Below are positions 9,308 to 17,810 of a stretch of DNA of 64,000 nucleotides, one piece after another; position 1 is the stretch's first letter; every line of letters begins with the position of its first letter. The DNA comes from Thalassobacillus sp. CUG 92003 (GTDB taxonomy: Bacteria; Bacillota; Bacilli; Bacillales; Halobacillaceae): NCBI RefSeq assembly GCF_013618635.1, contig NZ_JABLSJ010000004.1, forward strand, positions 186,001 through 250,000. Direction: 5' to 3'. The notes under the pieces are model-generated. The model saw nothing but the letters and a program-made list of their open reading frames with translations, did not search any database and was not told where the DNA came from. Position numbers and translations under genes: made by a program.

Positions 9308-9826
9308 ATGAAGAGGGTTATGTTTATAACATTATTACTGTTGCTTCTATCAGCATGTTCAAATAGTGAGGACAATCAGGAAGGCTCCCCTTCAAATAGC
9401 TCAGCGGAAAGCGGAATGAATAAAGTTGATATTCAGAACTTTTCGCTAGAGCCATTCAGTAGTGGCGAGACCTATTTTGTAGTAGCAGATATGAATTGGC
9501 AAGGGGACACGGCAGCCCAATTAAATTCGATAGGGTTAATTGAAGAAGATGGCACACCCATCTCCAGTGAAAAAGGGATTACAGCTAACTTTTACATAGG
9601 CGACGAACATAAAAAATCAGGCGTATATCGACGGGATGAAATAGGAGAATATACTAAGGTTAACGGAGCGGAGTTAGAAGATAGACAAACATTAATTATG
9701 GAGTATACGTTAAGTCATGTTCCAAAAAACAGCCTAAATCGTATTAAACTCAGTTATGAAGTGGACGGTAAGAGCTTTAGTGAATCCTACACGTGGTCGA
9801 CTTTAAAAGAACTTGAAACCAACTAA
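9308..9826 (+). CDS. Predicted lipoprotein of unknown function
   Basis: A 172-residue secreted lipoprotein. The signal peptide has a basic start, a leucine-rich core and the lipobox LSAC, so Cys17 should be lipidated and the protein anchored on the outside of the membrane. A serine- and asparagine-rich linker follows (to about residue 38). The rest is a soluble domain rich in beta-strand-like alternation, with a phrase SLEPFSSGETYFVVADMNW and a Tyr/Ser-rich end. A GAAAGGTAGGGG ribosome binding site precedes the start. I do not recognise the family. It is transcribed opposite to both neighbours and converges on glnA across a shared terminator. Confidence 0.75.
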   Translation: MKRVMFITLLLLLLSACSNSEDNQEGSPSNSSAESGMNKVDIQNFSLEPFSSGETYFVVADMNWQGDTAAQLNSIGLIEEDGTPISSEKGITANFYIGDEHKKSGVYRRDEIGEYTKVNGAELEDRQTLIMEYTLSHVPKNSLNRIKLSYEVDGKSFSESYTWSTLKELETN

Positions 9827-9854
9827 GATGGATGAAGATAGTAAGAGGACTAGG

Positions 9855-9982
9855 ATTGGTTGAGACATAACGCTTTTCCCGCAGCCTCTAAATGCTCATA
9901 ATACCAAAGCGCAATAAAGCCGAAACAATTTCAACGAATTGTTTCGGCTTTTTTTGGCTATTTATTCAGTTTTGTCCCAATC
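9855..9982. repeat. Terminator-bearing intergenic repeat with inverted ends
   Basis: The stretch begins GGTTGAGACATAAC and ends GTTTTGTCCCAATC, whose reverse complement (GATTGGGACAAAAC) matches the left end at 11 of 14 positions. Inside are a phrase shared with 3731-3760 in reverse orientation and a terminator hairpin. The phrase GGGACAAAACTGAATA at its right end (reversed) also occurs at 5070-5085. Confidence 0.6.
9916..9955. terminator. Bidirectional terminator between the lipoprotein gene and glnA
   Basis: Arms AAAGCCGAAACAATT and AATTGTTTCGGCTTT form a perfect 15-bp stem around a 6-base loop, with a T run on the plus side and an A run (T on the minus strand) opposite. Confidence 0.85.
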
Positions 9983-11313
9983 TAATAGGACGTCAGATAC
10001 TGTTCTCTCTCCCACGGATGAACTTGGGTACGGAACATATCCCATTCTATTTCTTTCGCTTCGATAAAGTGTTCAAATAAGTGTTCGCCTAATGCATCCA
10101 CCATCACCTGATCGCTCTGGAGGAGCTCAAGTGCGTTGTAGAGGGTAGCCGGCAAATCTTGAACACCGTTTTTCTCACGTTCCTTCTTATTCATCACATA
10201 AATATTGCGGTCGACCGGTTTCGGTGCTTCGAGTTTGTTTTCCACACCATCAAGTCCAGCGGCCAACAATACGGACATAGCCATATAAGGATTAGCAGCG
10301 GGGTCGACACTGCGCACCTCAATCCGTGTGCTCAACCCGCGAGAGGTTGGAACACGCACTAGCGGACTCCGGTTCTGCCCTGACCAGGCTACATAACATG
10401 GTGCTTCATAGCCAGGTACAAGACGCTTATACGAATTGACGGTTGGATTGGTCACTGCCGTAAAGTTGGTCGCGTGTTTGATGATCCCTGCCGTAAATTG
10501 ATAGGCAACATCTGATAGCTCCATATCACCTTTCTCATCATAAAAGGCATTTTTGCCATCTTTGAACAACGACATATTCGCATGCATACCAGAACCATTT
10601 ACGCCAAACAACGGCTTCGGCATAAACGTGGCATGTAACCCATGTTTACGCGCGATTGTTTTCACGACAAGTTTGAACGTTTGAATATCGTCACAGTGTT
10701 TGACTGCATCTGAGTATTTAAAATCGATTTCATGCTGACCTGGAGCTACTTCGTGGTGAGACGCTTCAATTTCAAAGCCCATTTCCTCAAGTTCCAGCAC
10801 GATATCCCGGCGGCAATTTTCGCCTAAATCGGTCGGAGCCAAGTCAAAGTAACCACCCAGGTCATTCAATTCCATGGTTGGTTCGCCTTGGTGATCAAGT
10901 TTGAATAAGAAAAATTCCGGTTCCGTGCCGATGTTAAATGCTGAGAAACCGAGTTCTTCCATCTTTTTAAGGTTCCGTTTCAAATTATTACGCGGATCAC
11001 CTTCGAATGGCGTCATGTCCGGATTGTATATATCGCAGATAAACCGGGCAACCTTCCCTTTCTCTGACGTCCACGGGAATACAACGAACGTGTCCAGGTC
11101 GGGCACTAAGTACATGTCGGATTCTTCAATCCGCACAAATCCTTCAATAGACGAGCCGTCAAACATCATCATGTTATCCAAGGCTTTGTCTAACTGGCTC
11201 AAAGGTATTTCCACGTTTTTGATTGTGCCGAGCATGTCCGTAAATTGCAAGCGAATAAAACGAACGTTTTCTTCATCAATTTTTTTAAAGATTTCTTCTC
11301 TGGTTAAACCCAT
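9982..11313 (-). CDS. glnA: Glutamine synthetase, type I
   Basis: A 443-residue GSI-alpha-type glutamine synthetase that joins ammonia to glutamate using ATP in the cytoplasm. Visible hallmarks are [10 protein letters not shown] near residue 50, the ATP-binding [15 protein letters not shown] block, the [17 protein letters not shown] segment and a final [10 protein letters not shown]. The length equals that of Bacillus enzymes. It lies 22 bp behind glnR in the glnRA operon, under the promoter and GlnR box at 11776-11824. In B. subtilis the feedback-inhibited enzyme also controls the DNA binding of GlnR and TnrA, which may apply here. Confidence 0.97.
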   Translation of the reverse strand: MGLTREEIFKKIDEENVRFIRLQFTDMLGTIKNVEIPLSQLDKALDNMMMFDGSSIEGFVRIEESDMYLVPDLDTFVVFPWTSEKGKVARFICDIYNPDMTPFEGDPRNNLKRNLKKMEELGFSAFNIGTEPEFFLFKLDHQGEPTMELNDLGGYFDLAPTDLGENCRRDIVLELEEMGFEIEASHHEVAPGQHEIDFKYSDAVKHCDDIQTFKLVVKTIARKHGLHATFMPKPLFGVNGSGMHANMSLFKDGKNAFYDEKGDMELSDVAYQFTAGIIKHATNFTAVTNPTVNSYKRLVPGYEAPCYVAWSGQNRSPLVRVPTSRGLSTRIEVRSVDPAANPYMAMSVLLAAGLDGVENKLEAPKPVDRNIYVMNKKEREKNGVQDLPATLYNALELLQSDQVMVDALGEHLFEHFIEAKEIEWDMFRTQVHPWEREQYLTSY

Positions 11314-11335
11314 GTAACTGGTCTCCTCCTCATCA

Positions 11336-11740
11336 TTAGTGGAAGAATCGTGACAATTCTCCTTGTCTCAAGTTCGGTTTGCCATATCTCCCTGCATTAA
11401 ACAGTTCTTTTTGGAGCATGTTGCGAAGTTCTTTTTCACTTAAATCGTTGTGAATTTCTTCGATCTGCTCCTCATCGTACTGCTCGTTTTCCGGCTGTTC
11501 TTGAAGTTCCAGCACTTGTTTGATGCCAGCTAGATTGACACCCTTTTCAATTAAAGCCTTGATTTCGAGTAACCGGTCGACATCATTAAACGAAAATTGT
11601 CTACGGTTCCCTTCTGATCTGGCCGGTCTAATCAAACTATGCTGTTCGTAATATCTGATTTGCCGGGCAGAAAGATCGGTTAGAGATTTAACTATCCCAA
11701 TCGGGAACAATGGCATGGAACGACGAATTTCATCACTCAT
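11336..11740 (-). CDS. glnR: Nitrogen-responsive repressor GlnR (MerR family)
   Basis: A 134-residue MerR-type repressor of glutamine synthetase and other nitrogen genes. The N-terminal winged helix has [20 protein letters not shown] at about 23-42, a central dimerisation helix follows, and the C-terminal regulatory tail ends GELSRFFH as in B. subtilis GlnR. I start at [10 protein letters not shown] (11740), preceded by GGAGG; an in-frame start six codons earlier has no ribosome binding site of its own. It is the first gene of glnRA and probably represses its own promoter through the palindrome at 11808-11824. Confidence 0.96.
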   Translation of the reverse strand: MSDEIRRSMPLFPIGIVKSLTDLSARQIRYYEQHSLIRPARSEGNRRQFSFNDVDRLLEIKALIEKGVNLAGIKQVLELQEQPENEQYDEEQIEEIHNDLSEKELRNMLQKELFNAGRYGKPNLRQGELSRFFH

Positions 11741-11775
11741 CGATTTGCCTCCTCCCATTAAACATTCATGGTTTA

Positions 11776-11803
11776 ATTATATATGACGCACATCATATGT
11801 CAA
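11776..11803 (-). promoter_or_regulatory. Sigma-A promoter of glnRA
   Basis: On the minus strand -35 TTGACA (11798-11803) and -10 TATAAT (11776-11781) are both perfect, with a 16-bp spacer. Confidence 0.85.
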
Positions 11804-11807
11804 GGTG

Positions 11808-11824
11808 TGTCAGGATTCTTGACA
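11808..11824. promoter_or_regulatory. GlnR/TnrA operator upstream of glnRA
   Basis: TGTCA-N7-TGACA is an exact fit to the GlnR/TnrA box TGTNAN7TNACA. It ends 5 bp before the -35 of the glnRA promoter, the position of the glnRA operators in B. subtilis. Confidence 0.88.
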
Positions 11825-11931
11825 CCTGCACTGATGGGAGGAAAAGCGGTTTCAAAAGCACCTATTCCCGTTCATTTTTGTTAGAAAACCTACTAACACT
11901 TATACATGAGATTGACCGTGAAGGGCAGACC

Positions 11932-13176
11932 TCAGGATTCTTCCATCATGCGTTTAGCCGCTTCCATAACAGCCAATTTGACGTGAGCGTATGTCAATCC
12001 ACCCTGTACATATGCCGTATAGGGTGGTCTGAGCGGTCCGTCTGCGGTCAATTCAAGACTCGCCCCTTGAATAAATGTACCGGCAGCCATGATGACGTCA
12101 TGCTGATAACCCGGCATCGGGCTGGGATAAGGGGTGACGTGCGAATTGATCGGAGATGCGTATTGGATGGCCTGACAGAACCTTACCATCTGCTTCGCGT
12201 TTTGAAAGGTGACAGACTGGATTAAATCAGTCCGTTCCGCTTCATAACCGGGTTCCGTGTTAAACCCGAGAGCAGCTAAAAATTTGGCTGTAAACACGGC
12301 CCCTTTCAAAGCTTCTCCTACAACATGCGGGGCTAAGAAAAATCCTTGAAACATTTCCGGCAAGCTATGAATCGTAGCTCCTGTTTCTTTGCCAAGCCCT
12401 GGAGCCGTATGACGCTGACTGCACATATCGATGAGCTTTTGTTTCCCGGCTATGTAACCCCCTGTTTTAACGATGCCGCCTCCCGGGTTCTTAATGAGGG
12501 AGCCGGCAATCAAATCAGCTCCGACATGGAGAGGCTCTCGTGTTTCTACAAATTCACCATAACAATTATCGACAAATACGATAACGTTAGAATTAATTGC
12601 TTTTATCTCCGCAATCATGCTTTCAATAGCGGCAATAGAAAAAGACGGGCGGTGTGCATACCCTTTCGAGCGCTGAATGGCGACGACCTTCGTGTCTCGA
12701 TTCATCGCTTCTTTTACAGCAGACATATCCACCTCACCTGCTTCTGTCAGGGGAATGGCATGATAACCAATCTGGAAATCGCGCAATGAGCCTCTGTCCT
12801 CCCCCTCTTTTGTTCCGATCACATCTTCCAAGGTATCGTAAGGCTTACCCGTAATATATAGTAACTCCTCACCTGGACGCAGCACACCAAATAACGCCGT
12901 GGTAATGGCATGTGTGCCTGATACCAATTGCATACGGACAAGAGCATCTTCACCGCCAAGCACATCGGCGTACAAAGCCTCTAACGTATCACGTCCAAAG
13001 TCATCATAACCATACCCGGTGGTGGGGTTAAAATGGGAATCACTCACCTGCAACGATTGAAATGCGGTGAGCACCCGTTGCTGATTGGTTTCAACTACCG
13101 ATTGGATGTGGCGATGGATGTCCGAAACATCACGCTCACTTTGTTCGGCATATTCAGATAGATTCACTGCTGTCAT
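11932..13176 (-). CDS. ynbB: YnbB-like PLP enzyme (methionine gamma-lyase-related family)
   Basis: A 414-residue pyridoxal-phosphate fold type I protein of the family often labelled aluminium resistance protein. Visible features are GYGYDDFGRDTLEALYADV near residue 53-71, VFVDNCYGEFVE with the cofactor-contacting aspartate, and ADLIAGSLIKNPGGGI containing the likely PLP-binding lysine. It is found beside hflX and glnR throughout the Bacillaceae, and here it is 16 bp behind hflX and probably co-transcribed. Its substrate is not established. The relation to cystathionine and methionine lyases is structural, so I would not call it a proven methionine gamma-lyase. Confidence 0.88.
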   Translation of the reverse strand: MTAVNLSEYAEQSERDVSDIHRHIQSVVETNQQRVLTAFQSLQVSDSHFNPTTGYGYDDFGRDTLEALYADVLGGEDALVRMQLVSGTHAITTALFGVLRPGEELLYITGKPYDTLEDVIGTKEGEDRGSLRDFQIGYHAIPLTEAGEVDMSAVKEAMNRDTKVVAIQRSKGYAHRPSFSIAAIESMIAEIKAINSNVIVFVDNCYGEFVETREPLHVGADLIAGSLIKNPGGGIVKTGGYIAGKQKLIDMCSQRHTAPGLGKETGATIHSLPEMFQGFFLAPHVVGEALKGAVFTAKFLAALGFNTEPGYEAERTDLIQSVTFQNAKQMVRFCQAIQYASPINSHVTPYPSPMPGYQHDVIMAAGTFIQGASLELTADGPLRPPYTAYVQGGLTYAHVKLAVMEAAKRMMEES

Positions 13177-13192
13177 AGGTTACGTCTTCCTT

Positions 13193-14428
13193 TTATAGTA
13201 ATTGATATTTGAGTGGGTTTTCCGGGTGAATATACCCGTGAACGGCATATCCTTCTTGTTCTTCAACGAAATGTAAAGATGTAACGATACTATGATTTTT
13301 TAATTGATGGAGCTTTTTACCTTCCCCAGCTGATAATAAGAGATCGTACTCGACCCATTCCTGTTTGAGGACATCTTCTATTTTGTCAAATATACGTTTG
13401 ATATCAATCGGATCATATACACTTACAGTCAATGAGGGGAAAGCCTGGGGAATAAAATCGCCGCTCAGCAAATCCTTTTTATTGTACACCGTCAGCATAG
13501 GGAGATGATCGGCTTCCAATTCCCCCAACAAGCGATTCACCGTTTGTTCATGTTGTTCATGATCGGGGTGGGAGGCATCCACGATATGAAGGATGAGATC
13601 AGCTTCCGTTACTTCCTCCAAAGTCGATCGGAAAGCTGCGATCAAGGTCGTCGGCAAGTCTTGAATAAACCCGACAGTATCAGAAAGCAGAGCCTGGAAA
13701 CCGGAAGGAAACTGCACCTGTCTCGTTAACGGGTCAAGTGTAGCAAACAATAAGTTTTCTTCAAACGACTGACTTTCCGTAGCGCGATTGAATAAGGTCG
13801 ATTTACCTGCGTTCGTGTAGCCGACAATCGCCACTTGAAAAGCTTGATTTTCCTTCCGTCTTCTCCGGTATTGCTGCCGTTGATTCACTACCGCATCAAG
13901 TCGTTTCTTTATATCATCGATCCGGCGTTGTATATGACGGCGATCTGTTTCAAGCTTTGTCTCCCCAGGACCTCTTGTGCCAATCCCGCCTCCCAGACGG
14001 GATAATTCTGTCCCCTGTCCGGCTAATCGAGGCAATAGATACTGCAATTGAGCCAATTCAACTTGAAGTTTCCCTTCTTTTGTGTTGGCTCTTTTAGCAA
14101 ATATGTCCAGGATCAACTGACTGCGATCAATCACCCGCACGTCCAGTTTATCCGTTAGGTTTCTTAATTGCCCTGGGGACAACTCGTCATTGCAAATAAC
14201 CAGATCAACATCCGCTGCTGCCATCACCTCTTTAATTTCTTCAACCTTCCCTTCCCCAACATAATGGGCAGGATGGATCCGTTCTCTTTTTTGCGTCAAG
14301 ATTTTGATGACCTCACCATCAGCTGTTTCAGTTAAAGAGCCTAATTCATCTAATGATGATTGGAATCGTTCAGCATTCCCGCGCGGGTCTTCCCTGGCCA
14401 CAAGAATGACTTGTTCTCTCATTTCCAT
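13193..14428 (-). CDS. hflX: Ribosome-associated GTPase HflX
   Basis: A 411-residue GTPase that binds 50S subunits and helps split stalled or stress-damaged ribosomes. The N-terminal HflX domain ends in the glycine-rich GGIGTRGPGETKLETDRR (147-164). The G domain follows, with P-loop GYTNAGKST at 203-211, DTVGF, and the NKKD guanine-specificity motif. The start at 14428 follows GAGGTG with an 8-nt spacer. The genes run hflX-ynbB-glnR-glnA on one strand; a 195-bp gap before ynbB's neighbour glnR suggests glnRA has its own promoter. Confidence 0.95.
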   Translation of the reverse strand: MEMREQVILVAREDPRGNAERFQSSLDELGSLTETADGEVIKILTQKRERIHPAHYVGEGKVEEIKEVMAAADVDLVICNDELSPGQLRNLTDKLDVRVIDRSQLILDIFAKRANTKEGKLQVELAQLQYLLPRLAGQGTELSRLGGGIGTRGPGETKLETDRRHIQRRIDDIKKRLDAVVNQRQQYRRRRKENQAFQVAIVGYTNAGKSTLFNRATESQSFEENLLFATLDPLTRQVQFPSGFQALLSDTVGFIQDLPTTLIAAFRSTLEEVTEADLILHIVDASHPDHEQHEQTVNRLLGELEADHLPMLTVYNKKDLLSGDFIPQAFPSLTVSVYDPIDIKRIFDKIEDVLKQEWVEYDLLLSAGEGKKLHQLKNHSIVTSLHFVEEQEGYAVHGYIHPENPLKYQLL

Positions 14429-14575
14429 TCTTTATTCACCTCACACATAAACACAACAAAATCATGTTTAGCTTTCATTTCATATGTTTTCCTAAAGTCA
14501 CACGAATTATAGTTCTTCCATTGCCAGTATCCGTCATACCTCGTAAGAAATCAAACGATTTTCTGTATGTAGAAT

Positions 14576-14606
14576 GAACGGGGCATGGGTTGCCCCATGC
14601 CCCGTT
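14576..14606 (-). terminator. GC-rich hairpin behind spoVK
   Basis: AACGGGGCATGGG pairs with its mirror CCCATGCCCCGTT around a 3-4 base loop, directly at the end of spoVK. There is no T run after it on the minus strand, so it may stabilise the mRNA end rather than act as a classic terminator. Confidence 0.55.
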
Positions 14607-15533
14607 CTAGTCAGATAACATGAAATCCTTTGCCTCTAGAGTCATCAACTGATCCAAACTCGGTGTCTCGATTCCAACAATCCGCATCGCTTGTTTCCGA
14701 ATCGCGTGCTCGATCACGTTTCTGACTAATCTGCCGTTCGAAAAATTATGAGGTGAGAAGGAAAGTCTGTTTTGGAAATAATGATGCAGTTTACGCATCG
14801 CATCACGACTCAGTTTATACTCTCTTTCCTTGACCATGAAATCCGCTATTTCAATCAATTCACTAGCGTTATAATCCGGAAAAGATAATTGAAGGGGAAA
14901 TCGCGATTCCAAACCAGGGTTCAATGCCATAAAACGCGTCATTTCATGCGGATAGCCTGCTAGAATCAGCACAAACTCGTCGTGATGATCTTCCATGCAC
15001 TTAACGATTGTATCAATCGCCTCTTTGCCAAAGTCTTTCTCTCCGCCGCGTGCAAGAGAATAAGCCTCATCAATGAATAAGACTCCGCCGAGGGCTTTTG
15101 TGATTAAATCCTTCGTTTTTTGAGCCGTGTGCCCGATGTACTCTCCTACAAGCTCACTGCGGTCTGCTTCAATAAAATGACCTTTTTCTAAGATTTCCAT
15201 ATCATGAAATAAAGTGGCTAACATCCTGGCCACGGTGGTTTTGCCTGTCCCCGGGTTCCCCTTGAACAACATATGCAAAACTTGTTTCCTTCCATTCAAG
15301 CCAGCCTGCTCCCGTCGCTTCGTCACAAGCAATTGAGCATATATTTCTTTTACATGTTCTTTGACTGAGTCCATCCCGATAAAATTGGCGAAATAATCTT
15401 CTATTCGTTTAAAACGATGCCAATCAGTCTGGGTGGATTGCACACCTCCAGAAACAGGCGTCGAAAACGAAGACATGTCATTTAAGATGATATTTATTTT
15501 TCCCTGTTTAGAATGATTAACATGGGCAGTCAA
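14607..15533 (-). CDS. spoVK: Stage V sporulation protein K, AAA ATPase
   Basis: A 308-residue AAA+ ATPase of the CbxX/CfqX type needed for spore maturation in Bacillus. P-loop GNPGTGKTT lies at 92-100, GGVLFIDEAYSLARGG with the Walker B aspartate and glutamate at 149-164, and the arginine-containing second region NPGLESRFP follows. The start is a TTG at 15533 placed 7 nt after GAGGTG. It yields the N-terminal phrase GKINIILN, which matches the start of B. subtilis SpoVK, so I prefer it to any internal ATG. The gene follows hfq with its own hairpin before and after it. Confidence 0.93.
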   Translation of the reverse strand: MTAHVNHSKQGKINIILNDMSSFSTPVSGGVQSTQTDWHRFKRIEDYFANFIGMDSVKEHVKEIYAQLLVTKRREQAGLNGRKQVLHMLFKGNPGTGKTTVARMLATLFHDMEILEKGHFIEADRSELVGEYIGHTAQKTKDLITKALGGVLFIDEAYSLARGGEKDFGKEAIDTIVKCMEDHHDEFVLILAGYPHEMTRFMALNPGLESRFPLQLSFPDYNASELIEIADFMVKEREYKLSRDAMRKLHHYFQNRLSFSPHNFSNGRLVRNVIEHAIRKQAMRIVGIETPSLDQLMTLEAKDFMLSD

Positions 15534-15644
15534 CCTGGATCACCTCACGTTCTATCTCATGTTACGTAAGGTCAAGCCTGCTTGTGACAAATGCCTATAA
15601 AAAAGCAGTGCAACACCGTTTATCTGCTTGGTTCTGCAGCCAAT

Positions 15645-15673
15645 AAAAAACGAGCGCCTATACGCCCGTTCTC
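15645..15673 (-). terminator. Terminator after hfq
   Basis: On the minus strand AACGGGCG pairs with CGCTCGTT (one G-T wobble) and is followed by TTTTTTA. Confidence 0.75.
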
Positions 15674-15677
15674 ACGC

Positions 15678-15902
15678 TTATTCTTTATCTAAGGCAACTG
15701 TCTTCGTTGGAGCAAAAGTCGAAATAGCGTGCTTGAAGATTAACTGTTGTTTCCCATCGGTCTCCAACAAAACAGTAAAATTATCGAAAGCCTTTATAAC
15801 GCCCCGCAATTGAAAACCGTTAAGTAAAAACACGGTAAGCTGGATGCGTTCTTTCCTCAACTGATTCAGAAAGTTGTCCTGAATATTAACGGATTGAGCC
15901 AT
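15678..15902 (-). CDS. hfq: RNA chaperone Hfq
   Basis: A 74-residue Sm-like protein that forms a hexameric ring and binds A- and U-rich RNA. The Sm1 segment has [16 protein letters not shown] and [11 protein letters not shown], and the Sm2 region has the KHAIS motif of the hfq family (FKHAISTF). It follows miaA by 46 bp, the usual miaA-hfq pair, and is closed by its own terminator. Confidence 0.97.
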   Translation of the reverse strand: MAQSVNIQDNFLNQLRKERIQLTVFLLNGFQLRGVIKAFDNFTVLLETDGKQQLIFKHAISTFAPTKTVALDKE

Positions 15903-15948
15903 TGTTGTTCCTCCTCTTTATCTATCTGTAATTATCTATCTTCTATGT

Positions 15949-16878
15949 TCAATTCCTCATTCCTGCTAAATCACTTAAAATTGTTTCAAATTTCTCCTGG
16001 TAATCGGACGGGGCGATCGTATACCACTGGATATCAAATTTATTTTTAAAATACGTATATTGTCGTTTAGCATAACGTCTGGAATTGCGTTTCAACAATG
16101 CTACTGCATAATCAAAGTCGTACACCCCTTCTAAATATGGAATGAACTCCTTGTACCCGATGGCTTTCATCGCTGGGGCATCGCGATACCCGTTCCAATA
16201 AAGACGGCTGACCTCTTGTAACAACCCTTGTTCAACCATGTAGTCGACCCGCTCATTGATCCGTTGATATAACACGTCTCGATCCATTTCCAATCCAACT
16301 AACACATGATCATAGGGCTGTTCTTCTACTTGCCGATTATGGAAATCCGTCATGGTCATGCCTGTCGTTTCAAATACTTCTAATGCTCGAATGACACGCC
16401 GTGTGTTGTTCGGATGTATTTTTTCTGCCTGTACAGGATCGATTTTGTTTAACCGTTCGTGCAGGGACTGAGGACCTTCACGTTCAAGTAACGCTGCTAA
16501 CCTCTCCGAAACCGCTTTATCTCGCCCTTGATCGGAAAATTGAAAATCATATAAAACAGACTGGATATACAACCCCGTTCCCCCAACGATGATAGGCAGT
16601 TTCCCCCGATTCGTAATATCGTCAATCAACAGCTGTACACGTTCTTTGAATTCAGCGACCGAAAACGGTTCGTCGGGGTCTTTAATATCGAGCAAATGAT
16701 GCGGAATCCCTTCCGCTTCCTCCTGAGCGATTTTAGCTGTTCCGATATCCATAGTTCGATAAATCTGCATCGAGTCTCCGCTTATGATTTCCCCATTCAT
16801 TTGTTTAGCGATTAAAACACCGAGCGCGGATTTCCCAACGGCCGTTGGACCTACCACCGCTATCACTTTTGATTTCAT
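15949..16878 (-). CDS. miaA: tRNA dimethylallyltransferase MiaA
   Basis: A 309-residue enzyme that adds a dimethylallyl group to A37 of tRNAs reading UNN codons, the first step completed by MiaB. P-loop GPTAVGKS is at 10-17. GEIISGDSMQIYRTMDIGTAK is the tRNA- and prenyl-binding signature, and GGTGLYIQSVLY and the C-terminal RNSRRYAKRQ(Y)TYF block follow. The ATG at 16878 lies 9 nt after GGAGG and gives the standard start; a GTG nine codons earlier has no proper ribosome binding site. The partner enzyme MiaB is encoded at 24386-25957 in this window. Confidence 0.96.
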   Translation of the reverse strand: MKSKVIAVVGPTAVGKSALGVLIAKQMNGEIISGDSMQIYRTMDIGTAKIAQEEAEGIPHHLLDIKDPDEPFSVAEFKERVQLLIDDITNRGKLPIIVGGTGLYIQSVLYDFQFSDQGRDKAVSERLAALLEREGPQSLHERLNKIDPVQAEKIHPNNTRRVIRALEVFETTGMTMTDFHNRQVEEQPYDHVLVGLEMDRDVLYQRINERVDYMVEQGLLQEVSRLYWNGYRDAPAMKAIGYKEFIPYLEGVYDFDYAVALLKRNSRRYAKRQYTYFKNKFDIQWYTIAPSDYQEKFETILSDLAGMRN

Positions 16879-16992
16879 ATCCTTATGCCTCCACAACTCT
16901 TTCACGAATCATATCTCTTCTATTATATCTAAGTTTTCAGCTACATCCTAGCGGGCTCAGTCAAATCGTCGCGCAACTTCCACCAAAACAAC

Positions 16993-17090
16993 TAACGAGT
17001 TACGTTACTTCTATATCGCTAACGGAATCAGTTAGGTATTTCGACTTATATGTAACGAAATTCGTTAGAAACTAATATCGCAATCCGTTA
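16993..17090. promoter_or_regulatory. Ladder of four TAACG palindromes, putative operators of the XRE regulator
   Basis: Three near-perfect 15-bp palindromes read TAACGAGTTACGTTA (16993-17007), TAACGGAATCAGTTA (17020-17034) and TAACGAAATTCGTTA (17053-17067). A degenerate fourth on the minus strand reads TAACGGATTGCGATA (17076-17090). Starts are spaced 27, 33 and 23 bp. The last one covers the expected -35 of the promoter whose -10 (TATAAT) is at 17099-17104. The set lies in the gap between the divergent miaA and XRE genes. Confidence 0.75.
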
Positions 17091-17098
17091 CTCCGTGG

Positions 17099-17104
17099 TA
17101 TAAT
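17099..17104 (+). promoter_or_regulatory. -10 box of the XRE gene promoter
   Basis: A perfect TATAAT lies 24 bp before the ATG. No good -35 is visible at the proper distance, and that position is occupied by an operator-like palindrome. Confidence 0.5.
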
Positions 17105-17127
17105 ACATCTAAGGAGGGATATCAGGT

Positions 17128-17493
17128 ATGATTAAAGACCGGATCAAAGCGCTCAGAAAGCAATTACAACTTACTCAAGGCGATTTAGCTCAGTCTGTCG
17201 GTGTGTCTTCTCAAGTTATTTCTAACTGGGAACGAAATTACACAACTCCTGATATCGATGATATAAAAAAGTTAGCACTCGTTTTAAAATGCTCCTCCGA
17301 TTATTTGCTTGAGTTGACCGATGAACGTGATGATGCAATCAAATCGATCAAGGAACAAATCGAACAGGAAGGGTTCCAATCAACCGCCCTATTTGATCGG
17401 GACTCCTGGCAAGTTCTGACCCGTGATGAAATCAAACAACTGGATGCTTATTTTCGATTTATCGTGAATCAGCAAGAAACAGCCGAAAAATAA
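17128..17493 (+). CDS. XRE-family helix-turn-helix transcriptional regulator
   Basis: A 121-residue phage-repressor-like protein. An XRE helix-turn-helix lies at about 3-60 (RIKALRKQLQLTQGDLAQSV and the recognition-helix region SSQVISNWERN). A charged C-terminal segment then lacks an obvious enzymatic or peptidase domain. An AAGGAGGG ribosome binding site precedes the ATG at 17128. It stands alone in the mutL-miaA gap, facing away from miaA. The TAACG palindrome ladder in front of it suggests strong self-regulation. Its targets are unknown, and nothing phage-like lies next to it. Confidence 0.85.
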   Translation: MIKDRIKALRKQLQLTQGDLAQSVGVSSQVISNWERNYTTPDIDDIKKLALVLKCSSDYLLELTDERDDAIKSIKEQIEQEGFQSTALFDRDSWQVLTRDEIKQLDAYFRFIVNQQETAEK

Positions 17494-17626
17494 ACCAGGT
17501 TCACATCATATAATTTTTAAGCCCTTGCTATAAGATCACTTAACACCCTAGCCACCACTGCTCAAAAAAATAGTTCATTATAGAGGAAGACATACTATAT
17601 CTTGCTCTAAATAATAGTTTTCAAAG

Positions 17627-17667
17627 AAAAAACACGCTTGGATTAGACGTCCAAGCGTGTTTTTTCT
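17627..17667. terminator. Terminator after the XRE gene
   Basis: AAAAAACACGCTTGGA and TCCAAGCGTGTTTTTT form a perfect stem with A and T runs on both sides. It is bidirectional and sits 134 bp after the XRE stop codon. Confidence 0.85.
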
Positions 17668-17775
17668 TATTTTATTAGCTCTGTTAAAGTTTAGTGTTGA
17701 TAACAAACAAAAATAGAACTTCCAATTTTATGGGAGTTTTCATTCTTTATATATTGGGGTAATTTAACTTTGTGG

Positions 17776-17791
17776 AGACTCCGTTTCGAGA
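17776..17791 (+). repeat. 16-bp repeat AGACTCCGTTTCGAGA, copy 1
   Basis: AGACTCCGTTTCGAGA occurs here and again exactly at 18438-18453, with an inverted near-copy at 18396-18413. All are within the 818-bp element near its two ends. Confidence 0.7.
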
Positions 17792-17810
17792 CTTTTGTGT
17801 ATGCGGATGC

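Noticed and set aside
17128-17493. Remnant prophage at the XRE regulator
   Set aside because: No integrase, structural or lysis genes are present, and both flanks are core chromosome genes.
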